From Microtetraspora niveoalba (lineage in GTDB: Bacteria; Actinomycetota; Actinomycetes; Streptosporangiales; Streptosporangiaceae): a stretch of DNA of 64,000 nucleotides. The DNA lies in the NCBI RefSeq assembly GCF_001570405.1, contig NZ_BBYM01000038.1:16914-80913 (forward strand). Direction: 5' to 3'. Below are positions 9,873 through 20,812 of the stretch, piece after piece (position 1 is the first letter of the stretch; each line of letters starts with the position of its first letter). The notes under the pieces are model-generated. The model worked only from the letters and a program-made list of their open reading frames with translations. It had not been told where the DNA came from and searched no databases. Position numbers and translations under genes: made by a program.

Positions 9873-10550
9873 ATGGCCGGGCGCGAGGAGGGCCGCCCCG
9901 GCGGCCACGACGAGACGCGAGCGGACGCGGAGTCCCGAGCGGGGATCGAGTCCCGCCCCGAGCCCGGTCGCGAGGCCGGCGCCGGGCAGGGGGCGGAGGC
10001 CGGGCCCCGTCCCGAGGCCGAGGCCCGGAGCGAGGCCGACGAGAGGGTGGCCGATCTGGAGGGCCGGTGGTTGCGCGCCGTCGCCGAGCTGGACACCGTA
10101 CGCCGCAGGACGGCGAGGGAGATGGAGCGGCAACGCCTGGAGGAACGGGCCAGGGTGGCCGCGGAGTGGCTTCCCGTGCTCGACAACCTCGAACTCGCCC
10201 TCCGCCACGCCGGGGACGGCGCCCGCGGCGCCAAGGGGACTACTCCCGGCGCGGCCGGCGCGCCCGCGAACGCGGGCACGGGCACGGGCGGCGCGGCCCA
10301 CGCGGAGGCGGTGATCGAGGGCGTGCGCGCCGTGCGGGACCAGGCGGTCGCCGTACTGGCCCGGCTCGGCTTCCCGCGCCAGGAGGCGGTCGGGCAGCGG
10401 TTCGACCCCGCGCTGCACGAGGCGGTCGGTGCGGCGCCCGACCCGGACGCGCCGCCCGGCACGGTCATCGAGGTCGTACGGCCCGGCTACGGCGACGCGG
10501 ACCACCTGCTGCGGCCGGCGGCCGTGGTCGTCTCCACCAAGGCGGACTGA
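9873..10550 (+). CDS. grpE: nucleotide exchange factor GrpE
   Basis: A 225-residue GrpE that starts 2 bp after dnaK. The first 50 residues are disordered and rich in E, G, R and A. The coiled-coil RVADLEGRWLRAVAELDTVR and the segment EWLPVLDNLELALRHA mark the family, and the beta domain has RFDPALHEAVGAAP and TVIEVVRPGY. It releases ADP from the partner DnaK. A glycine/alanine-rich insertion lies in the middle (around GAKGTTPGAAGAPANAGTG), longer than in most GrpE proteins and probably a flexible loop. Confidence 0.92.
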   Translation: MAGREEGRPGGHDETRADAESRAGIESRPEPGREAGAGQGAEAGPRPEAEARSEADERVADLEGRWLRAVAELDTVRRRTAREMERQRLEERARVAAEWLPVLDNLELALRHAGDGARGAKGTTPGAAGAPANAGTGTGGAAHAEAVIEGVRAVRDQAVAVLARLGFPRQEAVGQRFDPALHEAVGAAPDPDAPPGTVIEVVRPGYGDADHLLRPAAVVVSTKAD

Positions 10551-10577
10551 GGAAGGCCGGATTGAGGGTGCGAACCG

Positions 10578-11501
10578 ATGGCGGCTGACTTCTACGAGGT
10601 GCTGGGCGTGCCCCGGACCGCGAGCCAGGAGGAGATCCAGCGCTCCTACCGCAAGCTCGCCCGGTCCTACCACCCCGACGTGAACAAGGACCCGGGTGCC
10701 GAGGACCGGTTCAAGGAGATCTCCGAGGCGTACCAGGTGTTGTCCGACCCGGAGACGCGCAAGCGGTACGACGCGTTCGGCCCGGACTTCCGGCAGGTGC
10801 CGCCGGACGTGGACCCGGAGACGTGGGCGCGCGCCCGCGCGAGGGCCGGAGCCGGGGCGCGCGGCGCGCCGCAGTGGGAGTACGCCGGCGGCGACTTCGC
10901 CGGGGCGGACTTCGAGGACCTGCTCGGCGGGATCTTCGGCGGCCGGCGCGGCGGCCGCCGCTGGGGTCCGGTGCCGGGCGCCGACCAGGAGGCCGAGCTG
11001 GCGGTCACGGTCGAGGACGCCTACCGGGGCGCCCGGCGCGCGCTCACCCTGCCGACCGGCCGGAGGGTGGACGTGTCCATCCCGGCCGGGGTGACGGACG
11101 GGCAGCGCATCAGGCTGGCCGGCCAGGGCGGTCAGGGCAGCGAGGGCGCGCCCGCGGGCGATCTCTACCTCGTCGTCCGGATCGCGCCGCACCCCCGGTA
11201 CGAGGTCCGGGGACGGGACATCCACGTCGCCCTGCCGCTGGCCCCGTGGGAGGCGGCGCTGGGGGCGACGGTCGCGATCGACACCCCGGGCGGCGAGGCC
11301 AAGGTGCGGGTCCCGGCCGGGACGTCCAGCGGCCGCCGCCTGAGGTTGCGCGGGCGCGGGCTGCCCAACCCGCGCGGCGCGCCAGGAGACCTGCTCGCGG
11401 AGGCGCGGATCATGGTTCCGCCGCAGCCGACCGACGAGGAGCGGCGGCTGTTCGAGGAGCTGTCCGCGGCCTCCGGCTTCGACCCGAGGAGCCGCACATG
11501 A
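10578..11501 (+). CDS. J-domain co-chaperone, CbpA-like DnaJ without zinc finger
   Basis: A 307-residue class B J-protein. The J domain holds FYEVLGVPRTASQEEIQRSY and the HPD triad in YHPDVNK, which stimulates DnaK ATPase. A linker rich in glycine and arginine with DLLGGIFGG follows, then the two-barrel C-terminal domain (VTVEDAYRGARRALTLPTG through PPQPTDEERRLFEEL). The four CxxCxGxG zinc motifs of true DnaJ are absent, as in E. coli CbpA. It lies 27 bp after grpE and overlaps cbpM by ATGA, so it is cotranslated with its modulator. ATG at 10578 is preceded by GAGGG. Confidence 0.9.
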   Translation: MAADFYEVLGVPRTASQEEIQRSYRKLARSYHPDVNKDPGAEDRFKEISEAYQVLSDPETRKRYDAFGPDFRQVPPDVDPETWARARARAGAGARGAPQWEYAGGDFAGADFEDLLGGIFGGRRGGRRWGPVPGADQEAELAVTVEDAYRGARRALTLPTGRRVDVSIPAGVTDGQRIRLAGQGGQGSEGAPAGDLYLVVRIAPHPRYEVRGRDIHVALPLAPWEAALGATVAIDTPGGEAKVRVPAGTSSGRRLRLRGRGLPNPRGAPGDLLAEARIMVPPQPTDEERRLFEELSAASGFDPRSRT

Positions 11502-11803
11502 CGTACGCCCTCGTCCGGATGGACCTGCCGCGGATGGACCTGGACAGCTTCGCGCGGGCCGCGAACATGCATCCCGACCTGGTGCGGCGGCTGGTCGCGC
11601 TGGGGCTGCTCGACACCGTTCCGGACACGGCGGGCCGGCCGTGCCTCGCGCCGTCCCAGCTCGCCGTGGTCGCCCGGATCCAGCGGCTGCGCGCCGGTTT
11701 CGCCGTCAACTACGCCTCGGTCGGCCTGGTGATCGACCTGCTCGATCGTGTGGCCGAGCTGGAGGCCGCCCTGCGAGCCCGCTCGCGTACGACCGGAGGT
11801 TGA
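11498..11803 (+). CDS. cbpM: chaperone modulator CbpM-like protein
   Basis: A 101-residue MerR-like helical protein that overlaps the J-protein stop codon by 4 bp. It has [20 protein letters not shown], then [19 protein letters not shown] and a C-terminal helix [18 protein letters not shown], as in CbpM family members that bind the J domain of CbpA and inhibit it. HspR, the usual repressor in this operon position in other actinomycetes, has a related winged-helix fold but a distinct sequence, so CbpM is the better call. A DNA-binding role is not excluded. Confidence 0.8.
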   Translation: MTYALVRMDLPRMDLDSFARAANMHPDLVRRLVALGLLDTVPDTAGRPCLAPSQLAVVARIQRLRAGFAVNYASVGLVIDLLDRVAELEAALRARSRTTGG

Positions 11804-11804
11804 G

Positions 11805-14422
<2,618 letters not shown>

Positions 14423-14426
<4 letters not shown>

Positions 14427-14460
14427 CATCCCGTTCACATTCGGGCAAAAGGTCGGAAAC
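14423..14460 (+). promoter_or_regulatory. possible GlnR box upstream of glnII
   Basis: Four pentamers at strict 6-bp spacing, TTAAC, TTCAC, GCAAA and GAAAC, match the layout of actinomycete GlnR sites (TnAC-n6-GaAAC twice). The first and last fit well and the middle two poorly. The position, 58 bp before a nitrogen-assimilation gene, supports it. This is an inference from spacing. Confidence 0.35.
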
Positions 14461-14517
14461 GGGCGGTTGGCATTCTCGGGCGTGGCGATGAGAAGCACGC
14501 TCCAGAAGGGGACCGAC

Positions 14518-15531
14518 GTGAGCTACAAGGCTGAGTACATCTGGATCGACGGCACCGAGCCGACCGCCAAGCTCAGGTCCAAGACCAAGATCGTCGCGGA
14601 TGGCGCGCCCCTCCCGAACTGGGGTTTCGACGGATCCAGCACGAACCAGGCCGGCGGCCACTCCTCCGACCGCGTGCTCAAGCCGGTCTTCAGCTGCCCC
14701 GACCCGATCCGCGGCGGGAACAACGTGCTGGTGCTGTGCGAGGTGCTCAACCCGGACCTGTCGCCGCACTCCAGCAACACCCGCGCGCTGCTCACCGAGG
14801 TGGCCGAGCGGTTCGCCGACCAGGAGTCGTGGTTCGGCATCGAGCAGGAGTACACCTTCTTCAAGGACGGCCGCCCGCTCGGCTTCCCGATCGGCGGCTT
14901 CCCGGCCCCGCAGGGCGGCTACTACTGCGGCGTCGGCGCGGACGAGGTCTTCGGGCGCGACGTCGTCGAGAAGCACCTCGACCTCTGCCTCGAAGCGGGC
15001 CTGGAGATCTCCGGCATCAACGCCGAGGTCATGCCCGGCCAGTGGGAGTTCCAGATCGGCCCGCTCGGCCCGGTCGAGGTCGCCGACCACATGTGGATCG
15101 CCCGCTGGCTGCTCTACCGCGTCGCCGAGGACTTCGACATCGCCGCCACGCTCGACCCCAAGCCGGTGAAGGGCGACTGGAACGGCGCCGGCGCGCACAC
15201 CAACTTCTCCACCAAGGCCATGCGCGAGGCGTACGAGCCGATCATCACGGCCTGTGAGGCCCTGGCCGAGAACGCCATGGAGCACGTGCGCAACTACGGC
15301 CACGGCATCGAGGACCGCCTCACCGGCCACCACGAGACCGCGCCGTGGGACAAGTTCAGCTACGGCGTCTCCGACCGCGCCGCCTCGGTCCGCATCCCGT
15401 GGCAGGTCGAGGTCGAGCGCAAGGGCTACATCGAGGACCGCCGCCCGAACGCGAACGTCGACCCCTACGTGGTGACCCGCCTGATGGTGGACACCTGCTG
15501 CACCGCGCTGGAGAAGGCCGGCCAGGTCTGA
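14518..15531 (+). CDS. glnII: glutamine synthetase type II (eukaryotic-type)
   Basis: A 337-residue GSII that joins ammonia to glutamate with ATP. Diagnostic stretches are EYIWIDGTEPTAKLRSKT, PNWGFDGSSTNQAGG, the metal-binding WFGIEQEYTF, PGQWEFQIGP, GDWNGAGAHTNFSTKAM and DRAASVRIP. It is far shorter than GlnA-type enzymes (about 470) and belongs to the branch found in Streptomyces and Frankia. The GTG at 14518 has AAGGGG upstream. There is no adenylylation tyrosine region, so control is probably transcriptional, for example by GlnR. A strong terminator follows. Confidence 0.95.
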   Translation: MSYKAEYIWIDGTEPTAKLRSKTKIVADGAPLPNWGFDGSSTNQAGGHSSDRVLKPVFSCPDPIRGGNNVLVLCEVLNPDLSPHSSNTRALLTEVAERFADQESWFGIEQEYTFFKDGRPLGFPIGGFPAPQGGYYCGVGADEVFGRDVVEKHLDLCLEAGLEISGINAEVMPGQWEFQIGPLGPVEVADHMWIARWLLYRVAEDFDIAATLDPKPVKGDWNGAGAHTNFSTKAMREAYEPIITACEALAENAMEHVRNYGHGIEDRLTGHHETAPWDKFSYGVSDRAASVRIPWQVEVERKGYIEDRRPNANVDPYVVTRLMVDTCCTALEKAGQV

Positions 15532-15548
15532 TCCCCGCCCGACCCGAC

Positions 15549-15585
15549 CGTACGGCTCCCGCCCCATCAGGGCGGGAGCCGTACG
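15549..15585 (+). terminator. strong hairpin terminator after glnII
   Basis: Perfect 16-bp arms with a 5-nt loop (CATCA), 18 bp after the glnII stop. Part of the right arm and its flank (GGCGGGAGCCGTACGCGT) is repeated at about 16280-16298 after the CYTH gene. Confidence 0.8.
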
Positions 15586-15661
15586 CGTTGTTGGTATGTG
15601 CGCTTTTATGACGGAGAACCCGAACATGGTGACGCCCGCTTCCACGACGAAGAAGGAGACC

Positions 15662-16249
15662 ATGAAGCACGAGTACGAGGCCACGTTCCTGTCCGTCGAC
15701 GTCACGGGCCTCCGGGCCAGGCTGACCTCCCTGGGCGCCGTCCAGGCATTCCCTCGCACCCTCCTCACCCGCAAGATCTTCGAGAGCGACACTCTCGCCA
15801 GTGGTCAGTGGGTCCGCCTGCGCGACGAGGGAACTCGCTCGACTCTCACCCTCAAGCAGGTCACGGACGCCACCACCATCAACGGCACCACCGAGATCGA
15901 AACCGAGGTGGCCGACCTCGAGGCCATGGCCGAGATCCTCTGCCATCTCGGCCTGCGCGAGGTGCGCTACCAGGAGAACTATCGCGAGGAGTGGCGCCTC
16001 GACGACGTCACCTTCGATATCGACACCTGGCCCGATCTGCCGACCTTCGTCGAGATCGAAGGGCCTGACGAGGCAACGGTCCGCCGAGCGGCGTCCCTTC
16101 TGGGATTCGACTACTCCGAGGCCCGGTTCGGTAGCGTCGATGAGATCTACAAGAGCGAGATCGGCCGCGACATCCTCGCCGAACCCACCCTCCTCTTCTC
16201 CGAAGCCGACAAGAACAAGCAGGCCTCCGGGATCGTAACGGGCGACTGA
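15662..16249 (+). CDS. CYTH domain protein (class IV adenylate cyclase/ThTPase-like)
   Basis: A 195-residue protein of the CYTH superfamily, triphosphate-tunnel enzymes acting on triphosphorylated substrates such as ATP or thiamine triphosphate. It begins HEYEATFLSVD, a variant of the ExExK strand with Thr in place of Lys. It continues with LTRKIFES, WVRLRDEGTRSTLTLKQV, TEIETEV, YREEWRLDDVTFDIDTWPDL and FVEIEGPDE, the alternating acidic and basic strands that line the tunnel. ATG at 15662 has AAGGAG close by; an in-frame ATG at 15608 would add 18 residues. The changed first motif means activity is uncertain. Confidence 0.82.
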   Translation: MKHEYEATFLSVDVTGLRARLTSLGAVQAFPRTLLTRKIFESDTLASGQWVRLRDEGTRSTLTLKQVTDATTINGTTEIETEVADLEAMAEILCHLGLREVRYQENYREEWRLDDVTFDIDTWPDLPTFVEIEGPDEATVRRAASLLGFDYSEARFGSVDEIYKSEIGRDILAEPTLLFSEADKNKQASGIVTGD

Positions 16250-16362
16250 CCCTCTCGGGCGCCCCGTACCCGTGGAACCGGCGGGAGCCGTACGCGTGCC
16301 CGGCTGTCTCATTCGCGGCCCCGCGCCGGGACGTGGCCGAGCCGCCGGACGCCGTAGGCGGT

Positions 16363-16411
16363 GTGTCAAGGATTCATTGACAAAAGAGCGATGTCAATGA
16401 ATCCTTGACAC
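16363..16411. promoter_or_regulatory. large double-dyad operator: 20-bp perfect inverted repeat abutting a start codon
   Basis: Perfect 20-bp arms (16363-16382 and 16392-16411) flank a 9-nt centre and end 1 bp before the ATG at 16413. Each arm is itself a dyad, TGTCAA-N7-TTGACA, so the element has four half sites. The TTGACA at 16377-16382 could serve as a -35 box with transcription starting close to the ATG, giving a leaderless mRNA, since there is no Shine-Dalgarno. It probably binds the HTH protein of the downstream pair. Confidence 0.65.
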
Positions 16412-16412
16412 T

Positions 16413-16688
16413 ATGAACCGAAGCGTCTTACCCGCCCACCTCGCCGGACTCCTGGCCGTCGCCGTCCTGCTGCCGATGTCGGGCGTCCTGCTCGTGATGC
16501 AGGCCATGTACGACAACACCCTGCTGTGGATCCTCAGCGTCGTCACCGGCTTCACCGTCGCCGTCGTGGGGGTGGTGGCGGGGCTCTCGATCGCGAGCCG
16601 GAAGGCCGCGGCCGACGCCGACGCCGCCCGCCTGGAGGAGCTGGAGCCGCTGCCTCCCGCCGCCACCGCTGAAGGGGAGCCCCGATGA
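16413..16688 (+). CDS. small membrane protein of unknown function (91 aa)
   Basis: A short protein with two predicted membrane helices, roughly residues 8-30 (LAGLLAVAVLLPMSGVLLVM) and 36-58 (LWILSVVTGFTVAVVGVVAG). A cytoplasmic tail rich in Ala, Glu and Pro follows. It starts right after the double-dyad element without a ribosome binding site and overlaps the next gene by ATGA, so the two are one unit. I know no function. The pairing with an HTH-containing protein suggests a regulatory or stress-related membrane partner. Confidence 0.7.
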   Translation: MNRSVLPAHLAGLLAVAVLLPMSGVLLVMQAMYDNTLLWILSVVTGFTVAVVGVVAGLSIASRKAAADADAARLEELEPLPPAATAEGEPR

Positions 16689-17305
16689 GCGAGTCCCCGA
16701 TCCGCCTCACCGACGATCAGGTGGCCGCCATCCGAGAGGCCGTCGCCGAAGCCGTGCTGGCCGCGTGCGAGCAGGGTCGCAAGGGGCTCGACGACGACCC
16801 CGACGCCCACCTGCTCATGGTCGCCGCCGCCAGTGTCGCCGCGCAGGAGGCCGGCAGGCTGCTGCGCCAGTCGATCACCGGCGCACGCGGCGCCGGGCAC
16901 AGCTGGGACGCCCTCGGCCGGCTGCTGGGCATCAGCCGGCAGGCCGCCCAGCAGCGTTTCGGCGCCTCGGCCGCCGACCGCAGGGGCTCGGTCCCGGGCG
17001 ACACCGCCACCCGCAGAGTGCTCACGCCGCTGCACGCCTTCAACGAGATGGAGGCGTTGGCGAGCGAGGGCCTGCGCGGATGGCACGCGGTCGACTACGG
17101 CTACCTCTTCCACCTCGTCGAGGCCTCGCCGGACAAGTGGGAGCACCGGCGGTTGTGGTGGCCGTCGCGCCGCCGCCAGCGCCTGATGGAGGAGCAGGGC
17201 TGGGAGCGCGTCGTCCCCTCCGACTTCGAATCTCCCTGGGCCTACTACAAGCGCCGCCTGAACGAGCCCGCCGAGCCCGCCGAGCCCGCCGAACCGCGGT
17301 CGTAG
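16685..17305 (+). CDS. helix-turn-helix protein of unknown function (206 aa)
   Basis: Shares a 4-bp overlap with the small membrane protein gene. The N-terminal half is helical (LTDDQVAAIREAVAEAVLAA) and contains a recognisable HTH, SWDALGRLLGISRQAAQQRF, at about residues 76-95. This pattern is shared by many actinobacterial DNA-binding proteins. The second half (HAFNEMEALASEGLRGWHAV, then a Trp/Arg-rich WWPSRRRQRL) is not recognised. The C-terminus has four EPA-type repeats. It likely binds the double-dyad operator ahead of the pair and autoregulates. Confidence 0.7.
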   Translation: MSESPIRLTDDQVAAIREAVAEAVLAACEQGRKGLDDDPDAHLLMVAAASVAAQEAGRLLRQSITGARGAGHSWDALGRLLGISRQAAQQRFGASAADRRGSVPGDTATRRVLTPLHAFNEMEALASEGLRGWHAVDYGYLFHLVEASPDKWEHRRLWWPSRRRQRLMEEQGWERVVPSDFESPWAYYKRRLNEPAEPAEPAEPRS

Positions 17306-17485
17306 CGGCGTTCGACGCGCCGGCGCACGAGCGTCGCGCGGGGGCCGGCCGCGACGCCGCCCCGGGCCGGGGCCGCCGGGTCGTATCGCATGGTGAGAGG
17401 GCCCCTGGTCAACGGGGGAGTCTTTATGGTTCACTCGACGGACCATTTTCTCCCTTTCCGGAACTTCCCCCGTTAGGAGTGCCTC

Positions 17486-18868
17486 GTGGAGGTGTCCTTC
17501 TCCCCGCACGCGCCCGCCGAGGTCCGCGCCGACCTCCTCGTCCTGCCCGCGTCCGCCGGGCCCGGCCTCGGCATCGAGATCGGGCTCGCCGGGTTCGCCG
17601 GCCGGCCGGGCGAGGAGCTCCTGCTGCCGCGCCGCGCCGGAGACCCGTTCCAGGCGGGCGCCGTCCTCCTCGTCGGCCTGGAGCCGGACGCCGACGAGCG
17701 GGCCGTACGGCGGGCGGTCGGGCACGCGGCGCCCAGGATGGCCGGCTTCGCCACGGTCGCGGTCGCGCTGCCGCACCCCGGGGCGGTCGTCGAGGGCGTG
17801 CGCCTGGGCGGCTACCGGTTCGACCGGTACAAGAGCGCCCCGGAGGGCCGGGCCGTCGAGCGGCTGCTCCTGCTCGCCCCCGAGGACCGCGACGCGGTCG
17901 CGCGGGCCGAGGCGGTGGCCGAGGCCGTGACGTTCACCCGCGACCTGGTCAACACCCCCGCCGGTGACCTGGTCCCGATGACCCTGGCCCGGCGGGCCGT
18001 GGAGATGGCCGAGGAGGCGGGGCTGGGCGCACGCGTCCTCGCCGCCGACGAGCTGCGCGAGGGCGGTTTCGGCGGCATCCTCGGCGTCGGCGCGGCCAGC
18101 GCCAACCCGCCCTGCCTGATCGAGGTGAGCTACCCCGGCGACGGGAAGAGCGGCGTCGTCGGCCTGGCGGGCAAGGGCATCACCTTCGACGCGGGCGGCC
18201 TCGGGATCAAGAGCCAGAAGGCCATGGCGACGATGAAGAGCGACATGGCGGGCGGCGCCACGATGCTCGCGGTGGTCCGGGCCGCGGCCCGGCTCGGCCT
18301 GCCGACCGGCGTCGTCGCGGTCGTCCCGGCGGCCGAGAACATGGTCAGCGGGTCGGCGACCCGCCCCGGCGACGTCCTGCGGCACCGCAACGGCATCACC
18401 ACCGAGGTCGCCGACACCGACGCCGAGGGACGGCTGGTCCTGGCCGACGCCCTGGCCTACCTCGCCGAGCGCCGCCCGGACGCGATCATCGACGCCGCCA
18501 CCCTCACGTACTCGGTCATGCACGCGCTGGGCGAGGACATCACCGGCGTCCTCGGCAACGACCGGGCGCTGATCGGCGCGATCACGGCGGCGGGCGAGGC
18601 GCAGGGCGAGCCCCTGTGGGAGATGCCGATGTGGCGTCCCTACCTGGAGCGGATCAGGTCCGACGTGGCCGACTTCAAGAACGACGGGGGCGCGCACGCC
18701 GACGTGATCCTGGCCGCGCTGTTCCTGGAGAACTTCACCGGTGGCGTCCCCTGGGCGCACCTGGACTTCGCGACCACCGCCTACCTGGACAAGGCCACCG
18801 ACCTCGGCCCCTCGGGGGCCACCGGGGCGATGGTCAGGACGCTGATCAGCTATCTCGCGAGTCGTTGA
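17486..18868 (+). CDS. pepA: M17 family leucyl aminopeptidase
   Basis: A 460-residue cytosolic zinc/manganese aminopeptidase that removes N-terminal residues from peptides. The catalytic domain carries LAGKGITFDAGGLGIK (metal-binding Lys and Asp), MKSDMAGGA (Asp) and the M17 signature VADTDAEGRLVLADALAY (Asp and Glu ligands plus the Arg). The usual NTDAEGR is DTDAEGR here, a tolerated change at its first position. The GTG at 17486 has TTAGGAG upstream. Its last 23 bp overlap the 3' end of the converging GntR gene. It fits with the neighbouring peptide uptake operon in peptide use. Confidence 0.92.
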   Translation: MEVSFSPHAPAEVRADLLVLPASAGPGLGIEIGLAGFAGRPGEELLLPRRAGDPFQAGAVLLVGLEPDADERAVRRAVGHAAPRMAGFATVAVALPHPGAVVEGVRLGGYRFDRYKSAPEGRAVERLLLLAPEDRDAVARAEAVAEAVTFTRDLVNTPAGDLVPMTLARRAVEMAEEAGLGARVLAADELREGGFGGILGVGAASANPPCLIEVSYPGDGKSGVVGLAGKGITFDAGGLGIKSQKAMATMKSDMAGGATMLAVVRAAARLGLPTGVVAVVPAAENMVSGSATRPGDVLRHRNGITTEVADTDAEGRLVLADALAYLAERRPDAIIDAATLTYSVMHALGEDITGVLGNDRALIGAITAAGEAQGEPLWEMPMWRPYLERIRSDVADFKNDGGAHADVILAALFLENFTGGVPWAHLDFATTAYLDKATDLGPSGATGAMVRTLISYLASR

Positions 18869-19604
18869 GGCCGCGTTCGAGCATCGCCCGGATCACGTCC
18901 GCCGTCATGGTGAAGTGGCGCTCCGCGATGGACCCGGCCCGTTCGGCGTCCCTCGCGGAGATCGCCTCGTACAGCGCGCGGTGCTCGTTGAGGGCCTGGC
19001 GGTACGTCTCCGGGTCGTCCTCGCCGTACGGCTCGGTGGGGAAGCCGAGGCTGACCCGCATCAGCAGGTCGCGGCTGAGCGCGTTGATCTGGGGGTTGCC
19101 CCCGGCGGTGACCACGGCCGCGTGGAACGCCGCGTCGGCGGCCTGCTCCTCCCGGAGCGTGGCCGCCCCGGCGTAGGCGTCGAGCGCGGCCCCCATCGCC
19201 TCCAGGTCCCGGTCCGTACGGCGCTGCGCCGCGGCCCTGGCCGCCATGCCCTCGACCAGGCCGCGCAGGTCGAAGAGCTGCTCCAGCTCCGGCCAGCGCG
19301 GCACGAGGGTGCGCCTGACGGCGGCGGCGGTCGCCTCGGTCCAGCTCGTGCGGACGTAGGCGCCGCCGGTGCGGCCGCGTCTGATCTCGACGATGCCGAC
19401 GGCCTGGAGGCGTCCGACGGCCTCGCGGATCGTGGCGCGGCTGACGTCGAGCAGGGCGGCCAGCTCGCGCTCGCCGGGCAGGCGCTCACCGGGCAGGTAG
19501 TCGCCGATCGCGATGGCGGTCATGAGGCGGTCGGCCACCTCGGTCGCCACGGACGGCACCCGGACCGGGCCGAGCACGCCGGACGGCCGGCCGCCGTCGA
19601 GCAC
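18846..19604 (-). CDS. GntR family regulator, FadR/FCD subfamily
   Basis: A 252-residue regulator. The winged helix reads LPGERLPGERELAALLDVSR then TIREAVGRLQAVGIVEIRRG, and the C-terminal FCD effector domain has LFDLRGLVEGMAARAAAQ, AFHAAVVTAGGNPQINAL and EHRALYEAISARDAERA with metal-binding Asp/His positions. No ribosome binding site is obvious. The first possible start is GTG at 19604; later GTG codons would only shorten the N-terminus. It is divergent from the iminopeptidase/dipeptide transporter operon and probably controls it. The 3' end overlaps the aminopeptidase gene on the other strand. Confidence 0.88.
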   Translation of the reverse strand: MLDGGRPSGVLGPVRVPSVATEVADRLMTAIAIGDYLPGERLPGERELAALLDVSRATIREAVGRLQAVGIVEIRRGRTGGAYVRTSWTEATAAAVRRTLVPRWPELEQLFDLRGLVEGMAARAAAQRRTDRDLEAMGAALDAYAGAATLREEQAADAAFHAAVVTAGGNPQINALSRDLLMRVSLGFPTEPYGEDDPETYRQALNEHRALYEAISARDAERAGSIAERHFTMTADVIRAMLERGLNDSRDS

Positions 19605-19822
19605 CTGGCCGAGGACGCGGGTCAGGTCGTCCGCGGGGGGAGTCGCGCCGGGCGCGGGCGGGGCGAGGTGCGACGGGGGCTCGCGGTGCGCGGGCGACGG
19701 CTCCTCGGCGGGGGTCCGGGGGGTCAGGGAAAGGTCCTTTCAGCGGGAGAGGCGTGATCCGCACCTTATCCGACCAGCCGATTTCAAGAAAGGTCTTGTG
19801 TCCAGGCCATTTATCCATATGC

Positions 19823-19839
19823 TGTCCAAACAACGGACA
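19823..19839. promoter_or_regulatory. inverted repeat TGTCC-N7-GGACA in the GntR/peptide-operon intergenic region
   Basis: A short dyad 54 bp upstream of the iminopeptidase start, in an AT-richer stretch, followed by two GACATCT direct repeats. It is a candidate GntR operator based only on position and symmetry. Confidence 0.35.
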
Positions 19840-19892
19840 TCTGTCTCATCTGACGACATCTCGTCTCCCCCGTATCCCCTGGAGCTGTTGCG

Positions 19893-20795
19893 TTGGCCAT
19901 CCCCGAACCGACCGCGCAGGGCCTCGCGCCCTTCGGCGAGTGGCGGACCTGGTACCGCGTCACCGGTGACCTGGAGTCCCCCAAGGCGCCCCTCGTCGTG
20001 CTGCACGGAGGGCCGGGAGCGGCCCACGACTACACCCTGCGGATCGCCCGCCTCGCCGAGCGCGGCCGGCCCGTCGTCCACTACGACCAGATCGGCGTCG
20101 GGCTTTCCACCCACCTGCCGGAGAAGGGCGCCGACTTCTGGACCGTCCGGCTCTTCCTCGACGAGCTGGACAACCTGCTCGCCCACCTGGGCATCGCCGG
20201 GCGGTACCACGTGCTCGGCCAGTCCTGGGGCGGGATGCTCGCCGCCGAGCACGCCGTACGCGTGCCGGACGGGCTGCGCGGCCTGGTCATCGCCAACTCG
20301 CCCGCATCGATGGAGCTGTGGCGCGAGGAGTGCGACCGGCTGCGGTCCGAGCTGCCCCCGGACGTGGAGCGCACCCTCCGCGAGCACGAGGCGGCGGGCA
20401 CCACGGACAGCGACGAGTACCGGGCGGCGGAGAAGGTGTTCAACGCGCGGCACGTCTGCACGATCGTGCCCAACCCGCCGGAGGTGCTGGCCAGCGACGC
20501 CAAGACCGCCGCGGACCCGACGGTGTACCACACCATGAACGGCCCGAGCGAGTTCCACGTCGTCGGCACGCTGAGGGACTGGTCGGTCGTCGACCGGCTC
20601 GACAAGATCGCCGTCCCCACCCTGCTCGTCTCCGGTCGGCACGACGAGGCGACCCCTCGCACCGTGCAGCCCTTCGCGGACCGCATCCCCGACGTCCGCT
20701 GGGAGCTGTTCGAGCACTCCAGTCACATGCCGCACATCGAGGAGGAAGAGCGCTACCTCCAGATCGTCGGCGACTTCCTCGACTCCACCGACTGA
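19893..20795 (+). CDS. proline iminopeptidase-family alpha/beta hydrolase
   Basis: A 300-residue S33-type hydrolase that would cleave N-terminal proline from peptides or a related amide. The oxyanion motif LVVLHGGPGAAHDYTL, the Asp-rich HYDQIGVGLSTHLP, the nucleophile elbow LGQSWGGMLAAEHAV, the acid region SGRHDEATP and the final histidine in EHSSHMPHIEE make a full Ser-Asp-His triad. The TTG at 19893 has GGAG 8 bp upstream. It is the first gene of the operon that carries the peptide ABC transporter, so imported peptides are its likely substrates. Confidence 0.88.
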   Translation: MAIPEPTAQGLAPFGEWRTWYRVTGDLESPKAPLVVLHGGPGAAHDYTLRIARLAERGRPVVHYDQIGVGLSTHLPEKGADFWTVRLFLDELDNLLAHLGIAGRYHVLGQSWGGMLAAEHAVRVPDGLRGLVIANSPASMELWREECDRLRSELPPDVERTLREHEAAGTTDSDEYRAAEKVFNARHVCTIVPNPPEVLASDAKTAADPTVYHTMNGPSEFHVVGTLRDWSVVDRLDKIAVPTLLVSGRHDEATPRTVQPFADRIPDVRWELFEHSSHMPHIEEEERYLQIVGDFLDSTD

Positions 20796-20812
20796 TCGTG
20801 AGGGATCCCCGC

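Noticed and set aside
16685..17305. Membrane protein/HTH pair as a toxin-antitoxin module
   Set aside because: The small membrane protein lacks the short single-helix form of type I toxins, and the HTH protein matches no antitoxin family I know. Overlap and autoregulation alone are not enough.
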